64,000 nucleotides of DNA from Syngnathus acus. Lineage: Eukaryota; Chordata; Actinopteri; Syngnathiformes; Syngnathidae. This document shows, in pieces, positions 10,621 through 26,478 of the stretch; position 1 is the first letter of the stretch; every line of letters starts with the position of its first letter. Under the pieces are notes generated by a model, which saw only the letters and a program-made list of their open reading frames with translations, was not told where the DNA came from and did no database searches. Made by a program: the position numbers and the translations under genes. The stretch spans positions 4,367,001-4,431,000 of the forward strand of contig NC_051094.1 in the NCBI RefSeq assembly GCF_901709675.1, in the 5' to 3' direction.

Positions 10621-13379
10621 CGCGAAGAAAAAGCAAAAGCAAAAGAAAAAGCAAAAGCAAAAGCAAAAGGAGCCGAGCGAGAGCAGAAGAGCGCATGCAA
10701 GAAGACTCAAGTAAGACCTTGAAGCTGACTTTATTAATAATGATGTTGTTTCGGATGCTTATTGGGAACTGTATTCCTAATACGTACTTTGGTTGCCTTT
10801 TATATTCTCTGGGTTCTATATATTGGCATGGTTGAGTTCACCTCTGTTTGCTGTGTTAAATGTAAATGCAGTTTTGCGGGATTGTTGCCCAATTGTGTAG
10901 TTCAAGTTTAGCTTTTTAAATATACCGATAAAGTTCACATCAATATCTTGGCGCTATCGGGGCCGTCTTTCTTCAAACCCAAGAAAATTACATTTATGAC
11001 GTAATTCCTTATTTAATGCATTGAGTCGTTCAATTTGGGTAATTTAGGTTTCATTTGAACTTTTTTTTCCCCCATCAGTCACACCTTCAGTCTCTGATGA
11101 ATTTGGTTGTTTTTTTCAGACGCGGTGGTTTGTTAAAAATTGAGCACGTCATGAGCACTGATTAAGTTCCCTCTATCTTATGACATTGATGTATTTTAGA
11201 AAAAATTGGGAAAAAATATCATTTCTCCCCTTTTTTCTTTTCATTGTAATCTTACATGTCAGAATTTGTCAAGATACATTCATAAACCTATGGGAATACC
11301 ATTAAGATCAAATAGTAAAGGTTATTTTGGTCTTAGAGTTATGGTACATATATTTTTAAGTATTAAAATCTTTTATTGTAAAACTGTACTACAATAAAGT
11401 TCGAATTTGTCAGGAATAATTCTATAATTGTATTCCAACAGTCAGATTTGTGTAAATCATAAAAGTATGTTCTTAGAAAATTATTGGAATCACAAGTACA
11501 ACATAGTCATTTTCCAAGAATAAAATTTTAATCTAAGAAGGATAGTTGTATTGCCTGGAAATTCAGAATTTGTTTTGAGAATAAAAATTGGAATCTTACC
11601 ATTGTCTAAGCAAAGTTAAAAAATAAAATATTTACAATTTTCTGCTCTCATTTTCATTTCGATTTTCACTTGTTGCACTTCATAAAAATAAATTCTGTCC
11701 GTTTTTTGTGTAATCGTGCTTACTACCAAACCGACGAAAAGGAAGTCTTTTGCATTTATATTAATTTGGCTTTCCCCATCTTTCCCCCTGGGTTGTGCCG
11801 CCCAGGTGGGCCACTTGTGAACCGGTTTCCATGGAAAGTTTAACAGCACGCATCCAAAACACACCTGAGGATGGAGGCAAACCTTCAGCAGTCTCCTCAC
11901 GTGTGCAGTATTTAACCCAGATAAACATCTGACCCTGACGATATTGAGCTCGCTGGTCCATGATGATATTGACCAGACACGTCAGCCCCCCCAACCCCTC
12001 CTCCCTTCCATCTGTCTGCTCGCCGTGCTTCCAGACCCCCCGCCCCAAAAACATAAGCCAGCACGCGACCACTGCATCTATGGCGTCCATCACCCTGAAA
12101 CTGATTACCCCTCCCAAAAAAAGGAAGTTTATAAGCCTCCCCTAAAAATGTATGTCAGGACCCTGATAATCACCGTGAGAGAACACAGTTGTGTGTTAAA
12201 TAGAAATTTCAATCAATAGGTGATGGAAACATGAACACACGAGATGATCAGGGTGGACTTACCATTCAGCAAACACTGGCAATTGACTATCTGCAAAAAA
12301 AAATCTTCAATTGAGCTAAACAATTAGTCTAACTTGCATGCTTAAGAAAACAAATCAAAATGTGTAATCAATCATAATCATTTGAGTTTTTTTATCATCA
12401 TTTCCACAATCATTTCTGGGGCATTGGCAAAAGTAAGAAACGATGATTTATTTCCCAGTAGACTGTTTCACTTTTGTCAAAACTATGAGCCATTAAACGG
12501 CACTACTGTTCCAAACGGCTGAGTGTGCTTTTGTACGCGTGAAAATGAAAGCGGCACTAAGAATTGCCGTTGTTTGGCTTTTGATACGGTTGACCCAGAT
12601 CTTAGCATGCTCCGCTAGCTCAAGGAGGAGGAAGAGGGGAGGTGGGCCCGTGTTTGGCTGAAGGGGGGTACGTCGGGGTGGGAGGGCTGCTGTGCTTTCC
12701 AGCACACCCCGCTGAGTGGGGAAAAATTATTTTGGAGGGGAAAAAGATTTAGTGAGGAAAAATTGAGAAGAAAAGCTGCACAATTGTTTGGGATGTCTTT
12801 CTGGCTTCAGTGAAAAGGTGGGGATTTTTTTTTTAAATTGCTCTGATAATACATGTGAAGGTGGAAAATTCACGGGTACAGCACACAGACTGGGCAAATA
12901 TTGCTATATGACGCCAATGGCGCCTCATCAGGGACGGGCCAGAAGGTTTCATGGGGGAGGGCCTGTTCCCCAAAGATGCAATTAGCTGTGGAACCAGGTC
13001 GTGTTTCTCTTTTGAGAACATCCACATTGCACTTGTGTGATAATTAATAACAACAACAGGAAGCTGGAGAAAGGTGGTGTTCTTTAAAAAAAAAAAAAGT
13101 GATACCGCACCTACCATTTTTTGGAAAAAAAAAGATAGCACAGCGAGTGTTTGCCTCACAATGTCTCAACTCACCCAGCAAACTGCAACACCCAAGCATT
13201 CGTTTAAAAAGCTGACACACCTAAAAAAAAGAACACAACTGGGATTTCTAAACGACGACTCAACTAGCATGTTAAAAAAAAAAAAGAAACATGACGAGCA
13301 ACATTTGTTCTCTCAAACCCAGATCAACAATAATATAAATATGAACTTTTCGTCTTAGTTTTTCTTTCAGCTCACCTGA

Positions 13380-14728
<1,349 letters not shown>

Positions 14729-15249
14729 GGACACAAAGAATCACCCACCTTCCACGCTGTGTGTCATTGACCCAAAAAGAACAAGATGAAGGAAGTGACT
14801 TAATAACCATGCTGGTGCCTCCATGGATATTTAAATAAAAAATAATAATAACAATTAGCATTTTATAAAAAAGCAAAAAGGCAGGTGGAATTTGATATAA
14901 AAAAATATTAGGCAGCTAACGCTTGACAACACAATTAGCATTTTCTTACATGCAAAAAACGTGGCTAGAATTTCATAAAACAAAAAAAACAACACAACTA
15001 GCATTTGCAATGCCGCTCGCGTTTGTTGAAAAGACGACGACACGGCTGGAGCATGTTTAGAAAAGCACACCAAGAGTTGGTGTTGCTAGGCAATTTAAAA
15101 TAATTCAAGCATGCCAGTACAGGTGGGGTAAAAGAAAATGTGTGGCTAACAAGCAACAAAAAAAAGATGCCAGTGGAATTTTAACACAAGGCAGCTAACT
15201 GGGTTTAAAAACCTTACGATGCAGCTAGTAACATTAACTAGCAAAAAAA

Positions 15250-16140
15250 AAACTTTGATTATTTTTTCAATTAAATAAGTGACATCCCTTTTGCGGAAAA
15301 AAACATGTTAAAATAACTGTTGCACTATGAATTTTTCTAAAATGTAAATCAAAATTACAGATGAAACATTTACAAGATGTTTGGATTAGCAAAGCATTTC
15401 TGTTTTTTTGTTACATTAGTTTGAATGTTAAGTGTAAATATTTTTTAGATTCACCATAAATGTATTGCGACTAGTTTTTTGTGTTGTCTTTATCGAATCA
15501 AATACATTTTCATTGATCATCTTCTTGGGGTGACGTTACTGTTGTCGACGCTTAATTAAGCCCCACCAAAATGTTGAAATACAGAATTATCAATGCCATC
15601 CTTTAATTTGTTTTACTTTAATAGTTGTATTCACAAAACCATTTTTTAAATTCCAATCATCATGCTTTCCATATTGCTCAAAACTGATCATGTAAATTGG
15701 TCAAATTGTGACAAATTCAAATTGTCTCACTCAAAGACAACAAAACATTTACTTGGTTGTGTTATTTTACATTTGATGTGCGGACAGGCACATCACAGTC
15801 CCAACTATTTGTATATATTAAAAAATAAAAGTCATAATATGTCCACTTAAAGAGCGTCTATTAATCAGAAGACGTTTGAAACTGAAGTATACAGGCGGTT
15901 TCTCAAAGCAGCAGTGATGAGGAAAACGAAGAATATAGAGCTTGGGTCAACGGAGCCCCAGAAAGGACATGGAGAAAAAAAATAATAAACTGTGGCCACA
16001 ATATGGATGGCACAATACGAATCGGAATTTTGAACACTTATTCGAGGTCGGGAAAAAGTAATTAGTCAGCAAAAATTAAGTGTTTTTTTTCTGTACAATC
16101 TTTCTGTATTGACACCACAATTTGTTTTTCCTCTCCATGT
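15250..16140. other. Intergenic, between sulfotransferase and rnmt
   Basis: AT-rich sequence between converging genes (+ on the left, - on the right). It presumably includes the rnmt 3' UTR, but I could not place a clear poly(A) signal. No ORF is convincing. Confidence 0.5.
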
Positions 16141-16203
16141 CATGAACGGGTGTCCGTACGGGTCAGTTCCTCAGAGTGCATTCTGGGAGTTACCATACCT
16201 CCA

Positions 16204-18009
<1,806 letters not shown>

Positions 18010-18982
18010 TTAAATAGGTTGTAAATTAAGTTAATTTTAGTAAAAAATTAGAATGCATATATTGGAAGAGTCAACTGTATTCTCTAACAGGAGAATCGCC
18101 CTCTTTTGTTAAGACACACGCGCATAATACGTTACTGTACCGATCATTTCCTATTTTTTTTGTTTCCAAAAATTAGGTTCACATGCATAATTCGAATTCA
18201 GAATAAATTTAATTAAGCCTTTGTGTTTGCCACTATACAGGGACATCCACCCTAAGTCCAGAGATAGCATACAAAGGGTGTTTTATTCAAAGACAAAAAA
18301 CATTGTCAAACACAGCTTTAAGAAACAAAGTTCTGATGTTTTTCAATACAAGAATGTCATGGCGTTCAATTCAAGGTGCACACAAACAGTACATTTGGGT
18401 GTCAAAACCCTGCTGAGGTTAAGTAAATGTAGCGACTTCTAATAAGTGTACAGTATATATGTAGTGATATGTCACCTGGGAGGGAAAAGGTAGCATGATA
18501 TCACACTCAACTTGTTCAAGTTTAAGAATTATGCATGCAAACGCATACATGACATTTTTTTTCTCCAATGTAAAAAAAAAAAAAAGTTAATACTTGTTAC
18601 ATGTGCAGTCTCAAAGCACCAATGCACATTTTTTGCCAACTTTCAAAAATATCACGCAAGCGCTATATTCAAATCGAAATAACCACAAAACAAATTGGTA
18701 TCATATAAAAAATGCTTTTAACAATTTCAGTATAAAACAGAACAGGCCAATCAAAGAAATTCATCGTCGCCATTTTGTCATCGTCAAGCATTCTAACCAC
18801 ACGATGCATATAATTTTTTTTCCCGCCGTAAGTGATCCTAGTTAAGTGGGGAGGTATAACAACACAAACGCTAAACAATCGCTCTTGGTTTGCTATCATC
18901 ATACAGACAAAAATAAAGCAAAAACAAACAAAAAACTCTGGTCTGTAGAGGAAGGCCAGAAAACAGGTTGGACGTAGGGCGA

Positions 18983-21532
18983 CTACACGGTCTTCTGTTG
19001 GCCCTTCTTCCCGATGAGGGATTTGTGGATGTGCGGGATGACACCTAGACCGCCACAAGAACAAATGGTTAAATGACACATTTTGACATAATGTGACATC
19101 AAACTTTCAAATCATGTTAATTGACATGTCTTTACAATTTTAGAAAACTTCAGTAGGGGGCGCCATAAATTGGCACTCATAAAGCCTTACAGCTTATTGC
19201 TAAGTTACCCTTATTGCTACAGTTCAACGTATAGGGAAAAACTAACAAATATGAAATAAAGCTTATTCTATTGAGTGAAGGTATCACACATCACTTGCCG
19301 ACTTATGCTAATGATGATTATTCACACACATTAGCAACATGCAGCTCGTAGCAGTCACCAAATTTCTAGAGACTTTGTGGAAACGGAATATGACAATAGA
19401 AGAGAATGCTACGTTGCTGAAGCAACCGTACAAATTTCTAAGAGGAGTCGAGGCCACCGTTACGGAAAATGTAATTATTTGTGTGTGTGTATGCCTCACC
19501 TCCGCCAGCAATGGTGGCCTTGATGAGCGAGTCCAACTCCTCGTCTCCACGGATGGCTAGCTGCAAGTGGCGAGGAGTGATACGCTTCACCTTCAAGTCT
19601 TTGGACGCGTTACCCGCCAATTCCAGGACCTGAGCAACACACCAAACTTAACCAGGAAAAAAAAGCACAAGAAAAGACACGAACAAATACGCAAACAAGA
19701 AGACACTGTGACAGACGTACGAGAGAATGAATACACAGACAGACAGACACACACACAGACAGACACACACACACACACTCACTTCAGCGGTGAGGTATTC
19801 TAGAATGGCGGCGCTGTACACGGCGGCGGTGGCTCCCACACGACCGTGGCTGGTAGTGCGCGTTTTCAAGTGTCGGTGAATACGTCCAACTGGAAACTGA
19901 CCGGGGGGGGGGGAGAATATATCAGTAGAACTTCAAATGGCATAGACAATTATGGTACACTAAATGATCTGTGGCATCAGTATTATTGTGATCCAATGTT
20001 AAATAAGTTGTCAGGGACTTGCTTAAGGAAGTTGAAAAAGTCAGAGCCAAAGCAATGAGGGGGGCATGAGTATGATGGAACTCACCTGGAGACCGGCCCT
20101 CTGTGAGCGAGACACTGCCTTAGCCTTGGCCTTGCCACTGTCTTTTCCTGCCTTTCCGCCAGCCTGCAGCCAATATAAACTCACAATTTCATTAACAAGT
20201 ACAAAAAAAACATTTTTAAGTCTTGAATTGCATCGACCTGACTATTCTAGCACCAGAAAATGCCATACAGTGAGAAGGTACAGTTGGTTGTACTGTATGT
20301 ACAAAATACATGAAGGCTCAGCAGCTCATTTCAAAATGAATTGACTTCTTACAAAGTTTTCCATTACAAATGAAAAAAAATTGACAAATGGACAAAGAAA
20401 CATGCTACAATAACATGGTTGACAACATGTAACATTCCAACAGCCTGGCAGTCAAACAACAGGCCACTATTCTAATTGATTACATTATAATATAATAATG
20501 GCTATAACATTTTTTTTTTTTTTTTTTACTCAGCGATGCAAGTTTTCTTGATAATTTTTTTGTGATTTTAAAAGTAATTGGATTCTGTTGTTTTTTTTAC
20601 TGTGGTACCGAATAAGTATAGAGAATTGTGGCAAATCTCAGGTATTGGTACTGACTACTGAAATTCTGGAATCGTGACAACCCAAGAATCCATCACTAAA
20701 ATTGAAAACAATTTAAAAACAAAAAAATAGACATGAACACAAAATATAAGAGGGGAAACAAAAAAATAAAAAAAGCACAAGATATAAATTTGAAAATGCA
20801 AATAATACCAAGCATAAAATATACACAAAAAATAAGAAGGGAAACACAAAAAAGCACAAGGTATAAATTTGAAAATGCAAATAATACCAAGCATAAAATA
20901 TACACAATTATATTTTATAACTGAGAAAAAACTAAAATTCGCAAAAATACTACAAAACAATAAATGCAAATTATACAAAATAATACAAAAATATTAGAGA
21001 AAAACGTTAAAACTTTTATGACCAAATTATAAATAATATAATTCGTTGAAAAAGACCCTAAAATACTCGAGTTAATTTTGTGGAAAAGATAATAGCAAAA
21101 TAAAAACTAAAGTGCAAAAAATAAGATAAGAAAATAAAAAACTGTTGAACAAGAAACATCGAAACATTGGAGGGAATACACACCTAATTTGAAAAATTGA
21201 AAAACAAAACATCGGCGTATTAAAAACTCACTGAAGTAAAGCCTTGGATGATATTTCATAATCGCGACATCATTATTTAGCTTGCTAACAGCTAACCCAA
21301 ATTGTTCGTCGTTGGAAGTTAAACGTGTGCCTGTAAAACGAAACTTAGAAAATGAACTCCGACTTCTGGCGCCTCCGTTTATGCTAACACTTTAGCCGTG
21401 ACAGTTAGCCAAACACCTTGTAATTCAACCGCGGCACTTTCTTTCTAGTTATGATAAATATTTGTTCTTTGCTTTTAATGAATATACCCCCATCCCACCG
21501 CACGCTTGCACTCGTGGACGCGTACATACCAT
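18983..21532 (-). CDS. h2az2: Histone variant H2A.Z.2
   Basis: Replaces H2A in nucleosomes at promoters and other regulatory chromatin. Five exons: 21530-21532 (ATG alone, followed by GTATGT), 20086-20163, 19783-19896, 19500-19629, 18983-19044. They give exactly 128 aa, the canonical H2A.Z length. Visible: the Lys-rich [17 protein letters not shown] tail, the [13 protein letters not shown] core, acidic-patch residues in [14 protein letters not shown], the [20 protein letters not shown]6-region and the [14 protein letters not shown] docking tail. Ala14 and Thr38 are the H2A.Z.2-type residues, while the last residue is Val, which in mammals marks H2A.Z.1. The neighbour purb is also the neighbour of H2AZ2 in human, supporting the name. 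A 3' UTR of about 700 nt ending near an AATAAA at about 18283 (minus strand) is plausible. Confidence 0.95.
19730..19785. repeat. CA/CAGA microsatellite touching a splice donor
   Basis: A (CA)n with interspersed CAGA units runs up to the actcac at 19777-19782, which is the GTGAGT donor after the second-listed core exon of h2az2. On the transcribed strand the intron therefore begins with GTGAGT followed by a GT repeat. Confidence 0.7.
20735..20908. repeat. Two tandem ~85-bp repeat copies
   Basis: The segment with GCACAAGATATAAATTTGAA and AATAATACCAAGCATAAAAT occurs at about 20745-20828 and again at about 20835-20908 with few changes. It lies in the AT-rich first intron of h2az2 and is probably a local tandem duplication. 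Confidence 0.75.
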
Positions 21533-21649
21533 TTTCCACCTCTTGATTTGATTGAAGGACTGAGTAGATAGCAAATAATTTCGGCTTCCGAGAGCAAAGA
21601 AACAATAAAGCCCCTTTTCGCAAGTCTTTTCATGAAAGCAGTGAAGGAG

Positions 21650-22537
21650 GCCCGGCGTCCAATCAGATTAGGCGTTGTTCCTTCGAATCTTGACTTTGAC
21701 TAATCAGCGCACGGCTTGCAGGGTGGCCACCCATCCCCCAACTGGCGATTATCGCGCCTGCTTTTTGCGCACGAAACCGTCGGGTAGGCGGAACTTATAA
21801 AAGGGAGCGTACTTCCGGAGGTGGTAACATTCCTTTTGAGGGGGGTAATAGGTTTAGCCAATAGAAACGCAGAACACAGGATTGGCAACCGAGGCCACCA
21901 ATCAACATGCAACGTGTATGTACGTGCGTGTTTTTGTTTCGCCTAGTCTTTCCTTCCAGGGCCATCCTTACCCCAAAATATACGAAATATGCCATACACG
22001 TCGAAGGTGCAAGGATAACATTTGAACTAAACCGTGAATTTTACACTTGACGGACAATGGCGAATATATATTTGAATTGACATCCGTTGTGATCAATCGG
22101 CGTATCCTGTTACTTATTCCGAGTAGGCGGGACTTAAGTGGAGTATCATTCCTGAGGTATTTTTTTCCAAAACTGTACAAAAAAAACCAATGTAGGACAT
22201 CAAAGTTTTGAGTACCACTCATCAATATTGAACCTCTTCAAGTGTGCGGGTTTAGCTGTCAGCTACAAACGCTGATACACTGTCAAAACAACCCTCGTAG
22301 TACGGTACGACTTTTCAACTAAAAGCAATACGAGTGCGCGCGTCACTCAAGAGAGCGTAACTCGAAAGACAAGGGCCTCGGCGAATAGAAACGCAGGATT
22401 TAGAAAACTGTGCGCACTGGCACCCGTAGCGACCAATCAGCATCTAGTATCCGGTGTCGGTGTGTTTTCTCCGCCAGCATAGCTAGCAAAGCGGGTGGGG
22501 GTCAAAGATAGGCAGAGACGGGCTGCTGGTGGCGAAG
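21650..22537. promoter_or_regulatory. Divergent h2az2-purb promoter region with duplicated module
   Basis: About 900 bp separates the two start regions. It carries CCAAT/ATTGG boxes (about 21658, 21858, 21880, 21898, 22434), a plus-oriented TATAAAA at about 21796, an ETS core near 21811 and CpG-rich patches. Two sub-modules recur: GTAGGCGGAACTTA (21784) versus GTAGGCGGGACTTA (22123), and AATAGAAACGCAG..CCAATCAACAT (21860) versus AATAGAAACGCAG..CCAATCAGCAT (22385). Confidence 0.55.
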
Positions 22538-23473
22538 ATGGCGGATGGGGACAGTGGAAGTGAGCGTGGAGGTAGTAGCAGCGGCGGAGGAGGAGGAGGG
22601 GGAGGCAGCGGCGGTGGCTTCCAGCATTACCAGCGGGAGCCTGAAACCCAGGAGCTGGCCTCGAAGCGGCTGGACATTCAGAACAAACGCTTCTACCTTG
22701 ACGTGAAGCAGAACGCCAAAGGCCGGTTCATCAAAATAGCCGAGGTCGGGGCAGGGGGCTCCAAGAGTCGGCTGACGCTCTCCATGTCGGTGGCGGCCGA
22801 ATTCCGTGACTACCTCGGGGATTTCATCGAGCACTACGCCCAGCTGGGGCCTAGCACTCCGGAGCAGATCGCCCAGTCGGCGGGCGGCGATGACAGCGGG
22901 CCTCGACGGGCCTTAAAGAGCGAGTTCTTGGTGCGAGAGAACCGCAAATACTACCTCGATTTGAAGGAGAACCAGCGGGGTCGCTTCCTTCGCATCCGCC
23001 AAACGGTCAACCGAGGCCCGGGCTTTGGTGCCGGCGCGGGAGGAATGCCCGGTGCCGGCATGCAGGCCGGCCAGACCATCGCGCTGCCAGCCCAGGGCTT
23101 GATAGAGTTCCGCGACGCCTTGGCCAAGTTGATCGACGACTACGGCGGCGATGACGACGAGCTGGCCGGCGGTGGTGCAGGCGGGGCGATGGGCTACGGT
23201 GAGCTCCCTGAGGGTACCTCCATTATGGTGGACTCGAAGCGCTTTTTCTTTGACGTGGGCTCCAACAAGTACGGCGTATTCCTGCGGGTGAGCGAGGTGA
23301 AGCCCAGCTACAGGAACTCCATCACAATACCCTTCAAGGCTTGGGCCAAGTTCGGTGGCGCGTTCAGCCGCTACGCCGAGGAAATGAAGGAGATCCAGGA
23401 GCGCCACCGGGACAAGGGCTTCGAACGCCGGGCTGCGGAGGAATCCGAAGGTGAAGACGTGGATGACGACTGA
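22538..23473 (+). CDS. purb: Pur-beta, purine-rich element binding protein
   Basis: Single-stranded nucleic-acid binding protein that recognises GGN repeats and regulates transcription and mRNA handling. A single-exon ORF of 311 aa starts at an AAGATGGCGG context and has [12 protein letters not shown] as in mammalian PURB. A glycine-rich stretch (about residues 10-27) is followed by three PUR repeats: about 41-105 ([20 protein letters not shown]), 125-205 ([20 protein letters not shown]) and 230-290 ([20 protein letters not shown]). The acidic tail ends in EDVDDD. Length and intronless structure match the family. The [10 protein letters not shown] and LPEGTSI wording and the neighbouring h2az2 favour PURB over PURA. 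The 3' UTR probably extends 1 kb or more. Confidence 0.95.
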   Translation: MADGDSGSERGGSSSGGGGGGGGSGGGFQHYQREPETQELASKRLDIQNKRFYLDVKQNAKGRFIKIAEVGAGGSKSRLTLSMSVAAEFRDYLGDFIEHYAQLGPSTPEQIAQSAGGDDSGPRRALKSEFLVRENRKYYLDLKENQRGRFLRIRQTVNRGPGFGAGAGGMPGAGMQAGQTIALPAQGLIEFRDALAKLIDDYGGDDDELAGGGAGGAMGYGELPEGTSIMVDSKRFFFDVGSNKYGVFLRVSEVKPSYRNSITIPFKAWAKFGGAFSRYAEEMKEIQERHRDKGFERRAAEESEGEDVDDD

Positions 23474-23794
23474 CGGACGGACGACCCACGGATAACTGTG
23501 TTTGTTTGGTTTTATGCTCAAGATATCAACAAGTCAAGGATTAGCGAGATCCAGAGTGAAAAGAGAGACCTTAATGTGCATGACGAGTCGAACTATTTTC
23601 AAACGCGGAAGTTAAACGATATATGAGAATATAGTGTCTGTATACATATAAGGAAAACAAAGTTTAAGTGAATATTATAGGTATAGGTCTTGTATGAGAT
23701 ACCCCCATTGATAGAAAATATATGCAAAATATATAAATACGTATATATTGAGTGTACAGTTGATAGGAGTTCAGCTCAAGACGGACAGATCATT

Positions 23795-23985
23795 ACCTTC
23801 TGGTTGAGAGCCAATCAGAAGAGTTCACTTTGAGACCCAGTCAGAAGAGACCCCTTACTCGAGAGCCAATCAGAGGTCCTCACCTGACTTGTAGTTTGTG
23901 TAACACCGGCAACAAACTGGCGGGAAGGTGTTTCAATGGCACTTCTTGGTTTAGAGCCAATCAGAAGAGCTCACCTGAATTGACA
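23795..23985 (+). repeat. Repeated GAGCCAATCAGAAGA units after purb
   Basis: Four or more degenerate copies of GAGCCAATCAGAAGAGYTCACYTGA occur at about 23810, 23836, 23861 and 23956 within the likely purb 3' UTR. Each has a CCAAT-box-like core (one copy reads CCAGTCAGA). Confidence 0.6.
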
Positions 23986-24395
23986 GTTTCTGGACCCATG
24001 GCAAGAGGAATGGCATCGACTTCGGGGAGACGGCGTTACAAGCACACCGTTGGAGAAAAGGGGAGTCCATTTTGACTGGGGAGGCGGCAAAACTTTGGAG
24101 TTACATTGCAACCCAATGTTTTTTGTGTGTCCATGTGACGTCCGTTGCATCTGATGACATCACACGAGTCTAGCCCGATTGGCTTATCAAAGGGTATTTT
24201 CGATCTCTACTGGGTCAAATTAGGTGCTGTAGGGGAAAAACAAAGGTGCTGTACTTAGCTATAAAAGCATAGAAAAACAAGTATAGATAAAATTATTTTT
24301 CAAAAGAGATGTATTGAATTATAAAAAAATGAAAAAAAACTATGGATGAGATTTGGTCATACCTGCTTTTTTAATTTTCTTTATTTCCCAAAGAG

Positions 24396-25280
24396 CAGGG
24401 TTTCCCAAACTGTGGCTCAATGAGCCATTTAAAGTCCTGAAATGGTTATGTTGGACTACAATCACATACGTTGCTTATCATTATTTTACATGTTATTACA
24501 GAACTACATGATGCGTATTAAGTTTGGTTTACAGCGAGGAACCATGTTTTATTTTTGTCCCCTGTGGTTATTATGGCAACCTTTTCTTGTAACAACTTTT
24601 TTTTTTTTACCCATAATAATTAGCACTTTATTCTCATAACACAACTATTCTCATAAAATATTGATTTATTGAAAAATTAAGTACAATTACAGTACTAATA
24701 CGATTCTGCTTATTTTGAAAAAGATGCAACTTACTCTCATACTAGCACAGCCTTATTCTCATAACATGACCCCTCTGCCCAAAAAAAAGAGACTTTCCTT
24801 TTTTCTTTTTAGGAATAATATGATTTTTTCCCCCCTTATAACTTTTAGGAGCAAAATACAGTGCGACCTTTATCACACACAAAATACCTTTTTGTGGTGA
24901 CACCCTTTTCATTATATTTCAACGTCATTACTCTTAAGTTTACAACTTATTTTTCTTTAAAACGTGAAATAAACCGACAACTTTGTTGTACTTTTGATTT
25001 TTTAAGAAAAAAAATAGGACTCTTGTTCTAATGTCACATCTGCACTCACAACACTACACGCAACCATACCAAAACAAACTATTTTTATTTTTGGTAAAAC
25101 GTTGCCTTTTTAAATTTTAAGATATGTTGTTTTTTTCAAACGTTTCTACAAGAGATTTTTTTTTTTTTTTTTCTAACCTGCATTTTGTGTCCTGGGAGAA
25201 TTTTTGGTTTTGCTTATTGTAACAGCATTCATGTCTGGTGTGTTCAACACCACTCGTCATTTTGAGTTTGGGAAACCCTG
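24396..25280. mobile_element. hAT-like nonautonomous transposon
   Basis: Left end CAGGGTTTCCCAAACT (24396) and right end AGTTTGGGAAACCCTG (ending 25280) are perfect 16-bp terminal inverted repeats, of the kind seen in Charlie-type hAT elements. The interior of about 850 bp is AT-rich with no transposase. The 8-bp flanks CCAAAGAG and CCTTGGAG agree at five positions, so any target duplication has decayed. Confidence 0.65.
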
Positions 25281-26440
25281 CCTTGGAGTTGAACAACTTG
25301 TTCCTAAAAAAAAGTCCATTTTAGTTTTCGAGCAGCACTCCAGGTCACTTTACAGTTTGTCGCGTCAGGCCTCGTTTGTCACATTTTTGTCATCCGTCGG
25401 CTTCTCCAAAAAGCACCACCTTCGATTAATGTTTTCTTCCTTTTAATTTTGCATGCCTGCTTTCTTGCTGCCTTGATGTTGTTGTTTTGAGTGGCGTACA
25501 ATATTTATCTTTTACTTTGAGAGCGATCGCAAGCTTTGATTTGTTGATATGAGAAAAAAAAAATTGAACAAGCATCACTGTTGTTGTCCCGCCTCCTTTC
25601 TAAACTTTTTTTTTGTTTTAAACTTCAGCAGAAAAATGCCGCTTGAAAATGCAAAATATCACCTGGAAGCAATAGTTATTTCTTTTACACAAGTTTATAA
25701 ATACAAATCTATACATGTATATTTAGAGAGAGCTATTACACACAAGATTGAAGGACATGATTCTTCCAGTCGTGTGTTTTCTGTGAAATGGCAGCTGTTT
25801 TCGCTCATGTGTGTTCTGCTGTTAAAGTTCTTTTCATTGACAACTGGTGGTGGTGATGATGAAAATAAAAAATAAAAAAGGATGTGTGGTCTTTTACTTG
25901 TCTGACTTGATATAGAGGCTGAGATTATTACAACTTTGGTCTTTTAGAGCGGTTGGGCAATACATAATCAACTTTTGATTACAACTTTTACTTTATTCTA
26001 ATATTTTTACATTATTCTCATAATTGAAACTTATAATTTCACATGATTTTAATTGAGTAGATTGTTTAATTTTTACATTATTCTAACTATAAATTTAATA
26101 AAATTATTTCTTATAATTTTACTATATTTTAACTGAACAAATTGTCAAAAAGAAAAATGCACACGCGGCATATACAGTAAATAGACGTAATATCAGCTAA
26201 CAGGGCTGTAAAGGGGCTCGCCCGTGCGTCGCCCTAAAAATACCCAGGGAGGTCAACAGGGTGTTGAAAGCGAGCCAGCTGTCATTTTATTTTGTTGGTA
26301 CTGACAGTGAAGCAGCTGTCAGTCGGTTAAATTGGGCCCAGAGAGACTCAATTATCATTTTTAACTTGGAGAAATTACAATTTGATTCAAGTAACATTGC
26401 GATTTTATTCACGAAATTTTATGACCCACATATGTCATAG
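25281..26440. other. Intergenic, purb to zinc-finger array
   Basis: Very AT-rich. Candidate poly(A) signals (AAAATAAAAAATAAAAAA at about 25861) could end a long purb 3' UTR. No gene seen. Confidence 0.5.
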
Positions 26441-26478
26441 GTTTTTTTCCTTATGAAACGAGAACTGATTCAACAATG

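Noticed and set aside
10449-10835. Plus-strand ORF of 128 aa with KSKSKRKS repeats
   Set aside because: Created by GCAC and AAAGC simple repeats in the candidate 5' UTR; no upstream coding logic.
11616-12219. Overlapping ORFs on both strands of about 90-118 aa
   Set aside because: No recognisable motif, no flanking splice sites in a coherent frame; intronic to the sulfotransferase gene.
22376-22475. Pericentric tandem satellite near purb
   Set aside because: Only two diverged copies of a promoter-like module are present, not a satellite array.
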